The notes below the pieces were generated by a model. The model saw only the letters and a program-made list of their open reading frames with translations, was not told the origin of the DNA and ran no database searches. Source: Fusarium oxysporum f. sp. lycopersici 4287 (lineage: Eukaryota > Ascomycota > Sordariomycetes > Hypocreales > Nectriaceae). Taken from it: a DNA stretch of 64,000 nucleotides. Both the position numbers and the translations under genes were made by a program. Shown here in pieces: positions 34,141-47,000 of this stretch. The stretch's first letter is position 1, and every line of letters starts with the position of its first letter. The stretch spans positions 3,856,402 to 3,920,401 of the forward strand of contig NC_030989.1 in NCBI RefSeq assembly GCF_000149955.1, read 5' to 3'.

Positions 34141-35131
34141 GTCTAGCTACGGAATGTGTTTTCAAGGGAGTTCTGGGCCACGAAAGGCATTTCGAGCGGC
34201 TGGGGAAGGAGTTTTGGAGTATGTTTAGTGAGACAAGTGAGTTAAATGCCGTACTCGGGTACACGATCAAGGAACCGAAAACATATGTTTTTTTTTTTTT
34301 TTTTGGGGAGACTGGAGGCGTGACGGCGAGACTCAATGGACAGCAGGGAATGATGGTGCAAATCATATCTTAGTTGGTTTTTGGGGTAGAAGCAAAAGCA
34401 TCATAATGCAACAATGGCTCACGTGGACTATGCAAGTGAGAGCGTGTGATGCATATAAATCAAGCTGATGGCACGATTAAACTAGGTCGAGGCGAGCTAA
34501 TGCAGATGCCGGCATTTCAGAAACACTAGGATCTGGGGAACACACAAGGGGCTCTTTTTTTTTTTCTCTCTAGTAATTTCTATCTGTCAAATTTAAGATA
34601 TGAAATGAAGTGAGACACACTGGCATGAACGGTTTCTACTCGTCTCGCGTGCCTTTGTCCCGATCTTACAGATTGTCTCGGTGTGCCATGTCCGAGTGAC
34701 ACACAGACTGATCTGCAAGACAAGCTAATAAGCCACAAAAATCTACGTCACTTACACAACTTTTTTAGAGACTGGCATCTGCCACGGGCTGGGGAGATTT
34801 GAATGTCTTTATAATAGCTCAAGGGACGGAAAAGGGGTCCTGCGGCACGGACAGAGCGGCAGATAAACAATTCTTACGTTGAGCGTTTTATTATCTCAAG
34901 GGGACCAGCCTGGAATGGTTGAGATTACCTAGATGCACGTATCTCAACGGTGCGTCGCATACTCGCAGCAACTTAAAAGGGGCAACATGTCCAGTTCGGG
35001 CCGTGTGCAGAAGCCCGTTCCGAGTTCATCCCTGAAATTTTGATGCTACGAGAATTGGAGACGTTGAAAAGCTGTAAGAAAACCTTGAAGTGTTATGGTT
35101 TGTGGGTATCAACAGCCAAAAAAGGACCTGT
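34141..35131. other. Intergenic left of the assembly gap
   Basis: Contains a 17-T run at 34288-34304, which may be a polyadenylation-proximal or slippage-prone tract. No gene seen. Confidence 0.5.
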
Positions 35132-35231
35132 NNNNNNNNNNNNNNNNNNNNNNNNNNNNNNNNNNNNNNNNNNNNNNNNNNNNNNNNNNNNNNNNNNNNN
35201 NNNNNNNNNNNNNNNNNNNNNNNNNNNNNNN
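35132..35231. other. Assembly gap, exactly 100 N
   Basis: A run of 100 N, the conventional placeholder for a scaffold join of unknown size. Sequence content and true distance across this point are unknown, so a gene could be missing. Confidence 0.99.
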
Positions 35232-36455
35232 AGTGATGAGGTCGAAGCTACCTGAGAGCTAAGCTAAGCTCACAGCAATTCCATCATCGTGCAGCCGTTG
35301 AAATTAGTGGCGATTCACTAGAGCCGCCACCAGCGGAAACCCGCCCCGAAATACGGAGATGCAATGCCCTGGACGTCAGGCTGGGCAGCAGACTCAGGCT
35401 CGTAGGGAACACCAAAACGGCCCCAGGTTCTGTGTAATTGGAGGCTGTGAACCCTCAATTTCTTCTGTACGAACGTGGGGGGACCATTCAACAGCAATTG
35501 GGTTACTTTTATCTGGTGTTCGTGCTGGTGTTGCCCTTGAATGGCAGAAAATAGAGTGAGTGTCTTGGCCTCGGCGCTTCTAGAACGGCAAAGTTCCTCA
35601 GGGTCACTGTGGCTTGAAGTAGAGTTTAGTACCTGAAGGCTCACTTCAGGTGTAACTTGAACGAAACGAATGAGGTTTTTTTCAGGTTACTTGCTGTTGA
35701 TGATCTGAGGTACACCATGGTAAACGGCCAGCCATCTCGGATGAACCTACAGAGTAAGGTCAAGAATCTCACTAACTTTACAGGGAGCTGTTTGACGTTC
35801 ATCCGTGCCCTGCCCGTTGAGACATAGTGATAGTGCCTCACAGGCGACCTGACCGACCCACAGGAGCTAGAGTCTGGCCCCAGGTGAGCTAAAGGTACGG
35901 ATACTTTCCATGGATTAGCAGGTTCCCCCTCCGGGGACATCATCGGATCATCACATCAATTGGATCCATTGGATCTACCTCGAGTACCTCCCCAAATAGT
36001 GCTGTTGCTGCCCTTCTCACGTCACGCCTGACTTTTACTTCGCTTGCCTCTCCTCTTCTGCCTCTCCCCCTCTCTCCTCCTCCTCCAACTCTATCCTAAT
36101 CTTTTGGCTCCAGATAAAAGAGGGATATAGGTTACTAGAGATTTTTGTATTGTTTCAGAACCTAGTGTACACTAAGGATACACTGCAGTACCTTTACCTT
36201 GCGTACTCTGTTTGCACTAACGCACAGTATCCTTGCTAGACCCAAGCGAGCTTTCTCTTCCTTCTTGTTGACTTGGACTTGGACCCCTCGCCTCGACTCG
36301 ACGAACGCGCCTCTTCAGATCGATCGCAATATTACGACTTCTCTGGAACCTTCATCCATGGGTTGCTGACCGACATTTTCAACTTGTTGTAGCTGACTTG
36401 GACGATCTGCGCCGAGGTTCGTCTAGCAGCTGGTCAACTCCTGTCCTACGTCGTC
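35232..36455. other. Intergenic right of the gap; glycogenin promoter and leader
   Basis: No gene supported. A short hairpin (CCTGAAG 35632-35638 with CTTCAGG 35644-35650) and a CT-rich stretch (about 36040-36100) are visible; the latter fits a fungal core promoter or leader of the glycogenin gene. Confidence 0.5.
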
Positions 36456-39182
36456 ATGGCTGCTCAAGGTGCTGGAGAGCATGTTTATGCTACGGTTCGT
36501 CCTCTCCGTGTCTGATCTTGCCGACATTGCCTTTCTAACTTGCGAATAGCTTCTTCTAAGCGATTCCTATCTTCCTGGTTCGTCAATTGACTCTGTCGCT
36601 CTATGTGACCTCGACTAATTCCTCTTTAGGCGCACTCGTTCTCGCTCACTCTCTTCGCGATGCAGGAGCCCGTCGCAAGCTAGCAGTATTGGTCACACTC
36701 GATACCGTGTCCGCTGACTCCATTACGCAGCTCAAGGTAAGCCCTCCCGAGTGTCTGCCCGTCCTCGAGTCAGCCAATGCTGATACAATCGCTCCAGAGG
36801 GTCTACGACTACATCTTCCCTGTGCCGCGCATTCGCAATGACCACCCGGCCAATCTGTACCTAATGAACCGTGGCGACCTGCATTCAGCGTTTACCAAGA
36901 TCAATCTATGGAAACTCACACAGTTTTCTAAGATTGTCTACATCGACGCTGATGTGGTAGCATATCGAGCTCCTGACGAGCTTTTCGACACGCCCCATCC
37001 CTTCGCAGCTGCCCCCGACATCGGCTGGCCAGATCTGTTCAACACTGGTGTCATGGTTTTAGAACCCAATATGGGCGACTACTACGCTATGATTGCCATG
37101 GCTGAGAGAGGAATTTCGTTTGATGGCGCCGACCAAGGCCTCATCAACATGCATTTTGGTCAACGGTATCATCGATTGAGCTTCACTTACAACGTCACAC
37201 CATCTGCACACTACCAATACGTCCCGGCGTATCGACACTTCCAATCAAGTATTAATATGGTGCATTTCATCGGATCCAACAAGCCATGGTTCACTGGTCG
37301 AGACGCCCCTTCTGGCAATAACCCCTTCGGTGAGATGACAGGACGATGGTGGGCAGTCTACGATAGGCATTACCGACATCAAGTAAGTTCAATTATTCTG
37401 CGGACAGATGTTGTGTGTCTGACTCATTTTCATAGGAATCTTCTCCTGACAATGCCTCTTCAACTCCTCAGTATGTCCAATATTTCACCAAAGGAGAATG
37501 GCACCCTCAGCCGGTCCACGCGCAGTCTTCTACCAGTGAACACCACAGCTCCGGTTCAGCTGAGGGCACGCATCATTCAGCTCCAGGTCACGAACACCAT
37601 GCATCTCAGGAGGAGCAAGGCTCAGGACACCATCACTCAGGAGGATCTGGGCATCATGAAGGATCGCACCATGGTGGAGGATATCATGATGGGTCAGATT
37701 CTGGTTCGGCTCATCATGATCACCATTCTGCACCTCCTAGTGGTCAGCCGGTCTCAGCTCCTGGGCAACACCATGAACAGCATCACGGACAACACGCGTC
37801 TGAACATCAGCACGATCACCACGAAGAACCAAAGAACGAGCCACCCCCGATTACAATGCATGATTGGGATGCTCAGAGGTAGGCCTATCATCGTTGGAAA
37901 TGCTGTGCTTAATTGGACATGAGACACTGACTTTGCCAGACATCCCCCTCCTGCTGATTCGAAACCCGAGGCTATGAACTTTCCTTCCACTCATTACGAA
38001 ATGTCACGCGATACAGCCCCGTTTATCCCGCCTGAACGATACCCAAGTCCCCCAAAGAATATGTGGTATGAGGTGCCAAAGGAGAAGCCAGCTCCACGAT
38101 CAAAGCCGGCTCCGGAGATCTTCCCGTGGGAACGCAACCGACCTCGTCCAACCAGATCATTCATTGGGGAACCAGAACCGCCAGCCCCTGAACCGGAGCC
38201 TACCCCTGGAGAGTCCGGCTCAGACCCTAGCACAGGATCTACAACTCAGCTTTCAGTGAAAACTGAAGGTCTTACAGGGCCTTCTGAGGCGACAACATCG
38301 GGATATGGGGCGAAGAACGAGTCGAATGCATCTACTCCGATAGTACAGATTACCCCATCAGACCCTTGGACGTCATACACACGCACAAACGCCTGGGATG
38401 AGGTGCCTGAGATCGAGCGGTACGTTGATCGCCTGCATGGTGGTCATCGACGTGGTAAGAGTTCGACCTCTACGATAGGGCGCGTGAAGAGCCCATCAAC
38501 TGGTGCATGGAGAGACGATCGGAGCAACTTTAAGAACCGCGGCCTGAAACTCACCGATTTCCCTAGCGCTACAGAACGTCCCAGCCTGCCTGTCACACCA
38601 GCCCCAATTCAGCGGCACTCGTTCTGGGCAGGAGACGACGGGGAACACGAGGACGAGGCAGCAAAGAAGCTTCCTGAGGCTGAAGGCGTGCCGACGCAGT
38701 CTGACTGGGTATGTGTGCATGGGAGACGTTGGAGACCGACAGACTGCCTGTGCGAGGTGACTGACTTGGTGCTACATCACCAGGATCCGCTAGCACAGCT
38801 CCAGAAGCTTGCTAAGCAGCAATCGGATGCGTTGTTAAAGAAGCTCGGTGGCGAAGAAGACGAGGGTAGAGAAGGAGTGAGTCGAGAGATTCCAACACGT
38901 GCATTACCCTTTGGTTCGGGTGATGCCAAGTCACCTACTTATGTCGCGCAGTCCGCTGCAGGCGTGCTCAGCCCACAGCCGGTAAAAGGCGAAAGGTCGG
39001 CAGGCATCTTGCGTGATATGAGCAGTGGCCGTCTCGAACCTGAATCAACTTCGCAATCGACTACGATTCCCGAACCGAGCTATACCGGGCCTGGCGCTGC
39101 CTGGGAGAAGGATGAAGATATACCGCAGTATGAGACGCCGCTGCCACCTAAGGAGGGGGAGCTAGATGCCCTTAACGCATAA
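36456..39182 (+). CDS. Glycogenin (GT8 glucosyltransferase) with histidine-rich insert
   Basis: Six exons (36456-36494, 36550-36577, 36630-36736, 36798-37382, 37436-37878, 37940-39182) give 814 residues. The GT8 domain covers about residues 8-255: VYATLLLSDSYLPGALVLAH, NLWKLTQFSKIVYIDADVVA with DxD at D108/D110, GWPDLFNTGVMVLEPN, and FDGADQGLINMHF. Exon 5 encodes a linker with about 30 histidines in 120 residues. The C-terminal half is disordered and Pro-rich, with motifs near the end (WTSYTRTNAWDEVPEIERYV and SDWVCVHGRRWRPTDCLCEV) that may contact glycogen synthase (inference from other glycogenins, where the C-terminal tail binds the synthase). It primes glycogen by self-glucosylation. It converges on HRD1. 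Confidence 0.93.
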
Positions 39183-40004
39183 CAGGTCATCTGGGCACCA
39201 GCTACGTCCACTGAACAAGGGAGAGACATCGAATGTTTTATCGTCTCCCACTACGACAAATGAGGATGGTGAAGAGTTAAGAAGGAATGATTAATGCGTT
39301 GCCGTTTCATGGCTATGAACGGACATGGTAATAGATATAGGTACGACGAGGGGCACTTGAGTATGTGCGGCATGGACGCGGGTCAGCTTTTCTTTGTTTG
39401 TCATTGCTATTTTGGTTCCCTTGTGCCATTTCGTCAACAAGTTTTGAGGTTTCCCCGTCAATGGCAGAGGAAGAGAAAGGAGGAGGATGTATTTTTTGTT
39501 GAAATATGGACACTATGGCAGCGCCTTTACGGTGTCGTTAAAGAGTAGGAAATTACCTCTGAATCATCTTTGGATTCACCCATATGCTCTTTGGTCTCTT
39601 ACCTTCTTGCATTTCTCGTTGCGTTCGTGTTTTGTTGCTACGTTTGTGTTTTGCGCTTTCGATTCACCAATGCTCTGCACCAATTCATCAGCGTGCCTTG
39701 ACTGGTTTCATTCATCATGGAACGGTGTTTTCCGGTTTACTCATACTTGTATAGTTACGGATTGCTTTGGGTAGCTTGCATACCAAGTTTCAGATGTACA
39801 ATACTGGCTTCAACAAATTTATATTTCGGGGTGAAGCTCCTCTGTCATGCATGCCATTGAGACGAACAAATAGTACATAACTCCTGTGAACTCCATGCCG
39901 CTAGCAATCGGGAAATACAAATGCAGTCTTGGTCTTTACTAGACCAACAGAGATGGGTGCAAAATGATACATGCATAGAATGCCTATTGGTACCCAAGGC
40001 ATAA
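39183..40004. other. Convergent 3' region, glycogenin and HRD1
   Basis: 822 bases between two stop codons; only short open frames without domains. Presumed long 3' UTRs. Confidence 0.5.
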
Positions 40005-42727
40005 CTAGTCCTTAACATTTTCCTCATCCTCAACCTCCTCGACAGTTACGGCTCTCGCCTTGCCCTTCTCCTTTGAGTCAATTCCAGACCCCTCGTCTTC
40101 ATCACTATGGGATGGCGGAGTGCCTTGTGGTGTATGTTCAGCTGTTGGGCTCGGCTGAGACGTCGCCTCAACAGGGGCAATTTGGCTTGAGCTTCCTTCA
40201 GCCTGAGGCTCATTCTGCGTTACAGGGTCGGCATGATCCAGGCGAGATCCGTTGCCAAACAGTTGAGCTGAACCGCCCCAATTGGGCATGCGAGGGCTAG
40301 GCGCAACAACCTGGGGTGGTTCAACCGCCCGTGTGAACTGTGGTGTAAGTTGAGGGGGGCGCTGTTCAGTTGGAGTCGTAGAAGAGGGGTTCTCAACCGG
40401 TTGAGCTTCCTGGTTACGGCTACCAATTGGCGAGGGCTGTCTCACAGTCGACGTTGGCTGAGGTACATTAATATTATCTGCAACAGTTGCCTGAGGGCCA
40501 ACCTGCGGCGAAGGTTGCGTCGAGGCTTGGCCGCCATCAAGACGCTGTAGAGGAAGCAGAGACCAGCCAGGAGGGATGACAACGCCTTCTGGGAGCTCAG
40601 CACTGCCAGCGGGATAGGTACGGCGTTGAAGGGAGCACCATGGCGAGCCATAAGGGGGCTAGGATGTCGCGGAGGTATGCCTGGGAATTGGGGGAAGCCT
40701 GGAGGCATAGACATCTGGGATGTCATAGGGAATTGCTGGGGAATTAGAGGTTGGGGGAGAGGTACCGCAGTAGGAGGTATAGCCTGTGTCTGTATATTTG
40801 GTTGTTGTTCTGGGTGTTGCTGTCTCTGTCTGAGACGGTATAACTCTGCCTGGAGAAGATGGATGGTTTGTAATTCTTGATGCGCAAGCTGCAACGACTG
40901 CATCTCACGTTGGATCAGCTGGTCTGCTTGACTGATCAAGTTTCCAACATTCTGCAAGTTATCTCCAGTAGGAAGAGGAGTCGCAGGAGCAGCCTGACCA
41001 GCAACAATAGGGGTACCAGCGCCCGGTGTGGGGGGAACCAGCCCTTGAGGGTTGGGAGCAGCTGGTGGCACGCCAAATTGCTGCGCAAGTTCTCTGACTT
41101 GTTGTCCGTTGGCACCAAATCCCACTCGAAGAGGGCCAATGTTGAAGATACGAGGACCAGCTGGCCGCTGTTCAGGTTGTGCTCCTCCGTTCTGTTGCCC
41201 CTGAGCGGGAGCATCTCCGGGGTTTGCTGCTGGTTGGTTCGCAGGACGCCTGCCTCCAAGCTCAATTCGAAGACCAGCAGCCCGGTTCTGACCTGCACGA
41301 GGAGTTGTCTCGCCTAGAGTAACAGGGCTTCGACAAGTAGGACAAACCTGCTGTCGCTCGAGCCAGCTTTTGAGGCAGCCGAGATGCAAAATGTGTCCGC
41401 AAGGTAACTTCTTGGGTCGGATTCTATCCATTGCGCCTGGGTTGTTCTCTGGATCCCACGGCCGCATCTCCTCGCGGCAGATAATGCAGGTGTCCTCGCG
41501 TTCAAGCTCTTCCTGAGTTGCATCGGGATAACGATTCATCTCTTGAATGGCTTTTCGATATCGCAATAAGGCACCCAAGCGCTTAATGAAATCCCGGGCT
41601 GTCATAAAGAGATCCCTCATAATATGAATGGGCAGTCCATAGAAAGCCAGAAGCATGAAGAAGAACACGATGTAGATACCAAGTTTAACCAAGTCTGTCA
41701 ATGTCAGTAGTGCCCCTCCAAACCTTTTTGTTTTCAACATACCTGTGATAAGGTCCAGCCAGAGGACAAACTCTCCCTTTGCAGACCAGCCTGGTACTTC
41801 AATGTCCATTTCATCGATATCGTCCTCGTTGGGCAGTGGCTCGTCCGAAACTTCTTCGCCAGCGGCAGCCGCTATTTCACGTCGTCGGATGATAGCCTCA
41901 CGCTCTTGTCTGACCTCTTGTCTCCTTTCGGCCAGACGCTTACGTTTCTGCGCTTCCTGGATATTTTGCTCCGTCAACGACAGCGCATACCGGGCTGCCG
42001 TCCGCCATGAACTGGTGGCCAAGACTGCGAACTCGAAAAGAAACATGACCATCATGTTGGGTCGTGCTTGTTGGATGACGGTATTGATCGTGTATCGGAG
42101 AATGTAGATATCGTAGATGAAGCTTAGCGTGAGCGACACACTGAGTCGCAAATGGAACAAGCGAGGGTTCGCAGGCGGTTGTTGCTCAAGGACCTCAACT
42201 CTCCCATCACCAATCCATCCCCACACCTTGCCTGTCACCAGAGCTGCAAACATAACCAGAAACCAGGCTCCTATCTCTTCGCGGAATATGGTCATTGCTA
42301 GACATGTCTCTGTGATCGCAAACCAGGCACGTTCGGTTAGTTGCTCGACTTCGACGGCGCGAAGAGGGCCAAAGAACATCCGTGTAAGACCGTAAACGAA
42401 GCTGCTGTAGACAAGGAAGGAAAAGTTGACCAAGACCTGGACATGATGAGTTCAGTATCCTGCAACAACTCCGGTGCCAGGATCGCGCGGGATAACGTAC
42501 CAACAAACAAAAGTTGCTCTGAGCGAGATATACCATTGCCGAGTAAAAGTTGGCCCTCTGATAGAAGGCCGAGAGGACAACGCCGCCCGCGAGAGCCGTC
42601 GAGGCCTGTGAAGCAAAATATTAGCATTGGTCCAGAGTGATCAGCTATAGCTCCATATAGCTTCCCCAAGCTCTCCCACCACAGTAATACTTACCCCAGC
42701 ATACCAGCCAAGTCGCATCTTGGGCAT
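40005..42727 (-). CDS. HRD1: Hrd1-type ERAD E3 ubiquitin ligase (RING-H2), one apparent frameshift
   Basis: Exons 42727-42695, 42605-42501, 42436-41743 and 41694-40005. The start [20 protein letters not shown] leads into the multi-helix membrane part (through about residue 310). The RING-H2 domain follows at about 347-398: [27 protein letters not shown]. After a Gln/Pro-rich tail the frame shifts near 40605: NAVPIPLA continues into a nonsense frame, while the expected [19 protein letters not shown] sits one base out, as if CTGGGC had become CTGGC. An intron 40621-40545 would also restore frame (814 residues) but removes that LPEG..PPGW stretch, which I believe is conserved in fungal Hrd1. With the base restored: 840 residues ending DEENVKD. 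Role: retrotranslocation channel and ligase for misfolded ER proteins. Confidence 0.92.
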
Positions 42728-43175
42728 GGGAGTTGAACGATGAGTAATAAATTGGGTACTTGTTAAAATGTAAAAAAGTAACCAATCACTCCTTTATTCC
42801 CATGGCTGAGTCGGATTCGTATATGTAGCTTTTGGTGAATGTGCTGGAATTACTTCACTGTATCAAAAAACAGCCGACGACTTGATGCCACGTTAAGCAG
42901 AGACACACGACCGATGACGCAGGGGCCGAGCAAACGCACGTGATTCTGCTCTGACGACGTGAGAAGGTGCTGTAAGGTAGTGCCGATATTTCCCCGTCTA
43001 GGTATTGATAATACCAGGGGCACTAATGGCTGAGCAAAAGTGGCTACCCTAAAGTTAGACGAGTTATCAGCTTAGTGAGACTGAGGTTGTATAAATATCG
43101 CGATGTCGAGTCAATGCAGAGATGCAATTGAGCTTGTTCTTGTTATAGGCCAATTCCTAGATATCGCATACAATT
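42728..43175. promoter_or_regulatory. Divergent HRD1 / CMD-like promoter with ACGTG elements
   Basis: 448 bases. CACGTG at 42937-42942 and TGACGACGTG at 42952-42961 lie about 210-235 bases upstream of the HRD1 ATG. ACGTG cores are bound by bZIP factors including Hac1/XBP1, and HRD1 is a known unfolded-protein-response target in yeast, so these are candidate UPR elements. The assignment is inference from sequence and family knowledge. Confidence 0.4.
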
Positions 43176-44065
43176 ATGACAGCAATGAAGCCCATCCTTA
43201 CGCCAACATTGCTTGCAGCGATTCGAAAGCAACCAAATCTACCACGTAATACATGGTACTTTATCACTGCTACCACTCTATCGGCCCTCAACAGGCCGGA
43301 GGAGCTGCCAGAGGTCTTCAAGAATGCCACAGGGGAAGGCTCAGACACTACTGGGAACGGTGTTCCGAGCCGGGACGATCAGTTGCGCATCTCTAGACGT
43401 CTCAGAGAAGCCCTCTTAAAAGCTTCTGCCGTTGGAGGCATGCCCAAGGTTGGCAGGTCACGAGTATGATGAACTCACCTCGATGCTAACATTTTCGGAT
43501 AGTCGATTAATGCTCTGATGTCCCTAAAGTCCACAACCCCTGAAGACCTACTAGACGAACCAGGAACGGGTATATCTATCAGACATAAGGACATATACGA
43601 TACTGCACCAGCAAAAGTGCTCGAGCGAGGACAAACCTTCTTCGAAGCCATATATGGCAAAATTTCCAGACGTATAATGGGTCAACTAGACTGGTCAGGT
43701 GCACCAGACTTGGGCTTGTTGGCGAGGTTGACATATGGGTATGTACTCAGCAACACTGATGTGCTTACACCGGCCGAAACTTCATTCGTACTCATTGCTA
43801 GTCTCATTCCCCAAGATGTAAGTGTGTTTTCTGAGCAGCCACTGGGCTGCACTAAAGCCATGTGTAATACTGATGCCAAGCTTTAAAGGTGAACCCTCAA
43901 CTCAAGGGGCATTTGCGGGGTGCACTCAATGGAGGTGCCAGTGTAGATGAGGTGAGAGCCGTTAGAGACGTAGTTATTAAGATTTGTGAAGCTTCAGGAA
44001 TGAAGAGGCTCGAAGAGGATGCCATTGGGGGATGGGGTTGGAGAAGTGAAGTTGCGAATGTATAG
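43176..44065 (+). CDS. AhpD/carboxymuconolactone decarboxylase-like protein
   Basis: Three exons (43176-43448, 43503-43817, 43889-44065) give 254 residues; all junctions are phase 0, and intron 1 has a clear GATGCTAAC branch site. The protein is alpha-helical: RRLREALLKASAVGGMPKSI, QTFFEAIYGKISRRIMGQLD, PAETSFVLIASLIPQDVNPQ, LKGHLRGALNGGASVDEVRA. The helix pair and the GxxxGA...G.S..E pattern match the CMD/AhpD fold. No CxxC as in active AhpD peroxidases is visible, so a redox role is unlikely. The fungal homologues have no firm function known to me; some CMD-fold proteins act in peroxisomal or ring-cleavage metabolism. It is the last gene before the 13-kb gene-free interval. Confidence 0.75.
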
Positions 44066-47000
44066 AAGATACTTGGATCTCGGGGCTTTGAGCTTACCCT
44101 AAACCATATAGGCTGCGTAGCAGGAGATCACAACTTGGCACATACCAAGTAGTACCACTCTGAACTTCGAAGGCATGTTAGAATTGAGGTCATGTACTAC
44201 TGCAAGGGATAGCGGTGTTTTAACTGTGAGTGTTATCAACATGTCCTAAACACGCGTCGCCGAGTTGTGAACATCGTGATGATCACCAACATTAGATTAG
44301 AGATCTCATTGTGAGCCTCATTCTCTATTTCCGAAAGAGGCTGTTTACACAACCCAAAAAAAAACTCCGCGACCTATTGTTTCATGTCCAAACGGCGCCT
44401 AGTCTCCCCAGCGGCCGGCCCCCGTTTCTCTTTGGCGAGCTCAAGATGGAAGACGGAAGTTATTCCGCGTTTAGGCGAGGCCGCGCCCCGAGCCAGCATA
44501 GCCAAGTCCCAAGCCCGCTGTCACGCGCCAAAGCAAGGGTCGCAACCCGCCCCTAAAGATTGGCTCAAGGCAGGTTGGGAGCCAGGGCCTAGGGGTCGAC
44601 AGAGCCCCTAAGAACAAGGCCTGGGCGTCTGTATCCGTAGCCCGGAGGGGTCGGGCAGTGGAAAGTTGAAAGTCAATCAATGCCGCTCTCAACTGTAATC
44701 GAGGCCACCCAAGACCTAATTCGGGTACGCCACGGTTCACTGATCTGCTACTGCTCGACTCTGGTTCGTCGAAGCTTGACAATCACACTAAAACCAAAGG
44801 TCCAAAGGAGCTTCCCGTGGCCAAAAGGTAAATCATCAACCCCCAGAAAGAGCTTGTGCAGCAGAGTGATAAGTACACTTGAGACACTGTGAGGTACTAA
44901 ACTTGCCTTACAGTAGATCGCCATCGAGCCTGGACTTGCACTTTCCAACGGCGTCTAGTGAATAGGTAGTCGTTGCTCGCCACGTCACAGTGATTCGAAT
45001 GGCTCAGATAAGGTGATCTAAGTTAAATCAGACTTCAATAAACCCCGCGTATGACCCTAGTTAGACGCTCGCTCTCGGAACCCATTCTCAAGGTCATGTT
45101 GACTTGGTAGCACTCACGATGGATACTCGTCTCATTGATACAAGCGAGAGCCTGTTAGCCAAACTCTCCGTCAACCGCGCATTGTATGTACTATTATGGA
45201 AAAGAGCACGAGTCTCCATTACCAATGTCGATCTGGTGGTGCGGAAATCTCCTGATGGGTTTAGTGATCAGAGTAGTATTTTACTCTCTGGCAGGGCAAG
45301 ATAGACGGAACTGACCCGTTCCCCATCTTCGCGATACAACATCCCGAAGGAGCCTCACCCATGTCTATCAGATCAGAACAAGGCTCCCCTTGCGTCATGC
45401 CGAGTATGGATAAGGTAGGTTGGTAGCAATGGTAGGCAGACTCAGTCACTGATCTCTGGCGAGAAAGCCTAGCCGTGGGGTTCACAATGACCGTATCGGT
45501 ATCGGGACTCGGTAGATAGTTGACAATGGCAATGAAACTATCAATCGCTCAGCAGCGCAGTGTAACTGCAGCTGCTCTTGATATGGGATCACTCTTGATG
45601 CAGCATCCACACCCTCCCTCCTTTGAGAAAGACCTCGACCGACATTGGGTAGCACAAGGCGAATTTGGTGATCTGGCAAGCAAAAAAGGCAACCGGAACA
45701 CCCACGAGTCTGGGAACGAGGCGTGCGATTCGACCGGGGAGAATATTAGTGGTACCATTCACCTACCTTAGGGTTGCAGGAAAGGCTAGGATAGACTTGT
45801 GCGTAGTACAGACAGCGCAGTTCAGATACAGAATTAGAATGTCGACCTGCAGCAATAATCTCGGATGCATGACAGTCCGAAGTAGTCACACGCATACATA
45901 CATATTGGTTTGTCTTGTTGTCTTGGTTTTCTGGGCCCGTCCAACCATGACAAGCTCCAGGATCAGAGTAACATCATGATGAATTACATCGGACTATGCA
46001 GGATACATTGCAGCTGTATTGTATTGCCTTCTGAACACTCCCGAAAAGCGTCGGCGTCGGGACTCTCAACGACAGGGCCAGGTTCAAGGGCAAGACGAGA
46101 CAGGGCAAAGCAGGGTTTATTAACGAGCCTCTCTCTCTTGTTTCCCTCTCCCCCCTCTTATTCATCCCCCTGCCAGTTTCAATCACGACTCCCACACGTG
46201 GCCCAAGATCCTCGAGGGGCGAGGGCATAGGGCATCTCAAGCCTTGTACTATCCAGTCCAGTCCAGTATAGTCCAGTCCATGCCCAATATTGACAGGGGG
46301 GCGACTCACAAGCGGCAAGGCGCGCATCAATCCATTGTGTCGGGTCACTCACTTTTGCATTCTATTAATGTGACGATGTGAAACCACGGGAATATTGGCT
46401 TCCATCGATCCGCACGCCTCTTGGACTTTGCGACGTGCGAACCTAGCCAATGCTAAGAGTCCGCAGGGAACTTCCCAGCATCTGGGTTGTCGTCTTCCCG
46501 CGCTACACTCGCCATCTCAGACGGGAATCTGTTCTCGCCAAAATAGTCTGCACGTCACATTGAGATTGGGTTCTCAACATCTCAGCCAATGCCCCGCGTA
46601 CTGGGATCCAGCACCTTAACAGGTCTCTGCTATACCCCAGGATCAAGCTGTATGTCTCGTGGTGCCTATAAGATGTGCGTCTTATTAATTGTGCTTTGAC
46701 GACAACTGAACTTGAATCAACAACATGAACCAACACCGTCGATTTCAACATCATACGTTGTGCAACAGCAGAATGATGGAAAGTTCATGGCCTCGTACAG
46801 TAGCTTCGTACATCTCCCAGTAACCAAATAGCCGGGTCATTGATTCACAAGTGGCCCATCATGAGCACATTTAGCTTCAACAACTCAGTCCGACAGTCTG
46901 GATGTGGCTGAATGGCGTCCAGGCCGCTGGCACCAAGTGCCGTCCCTAAAGTCTAGACTGCGAACAATGATAAAGGTAGAGTGACATCGATGCTCACCTG

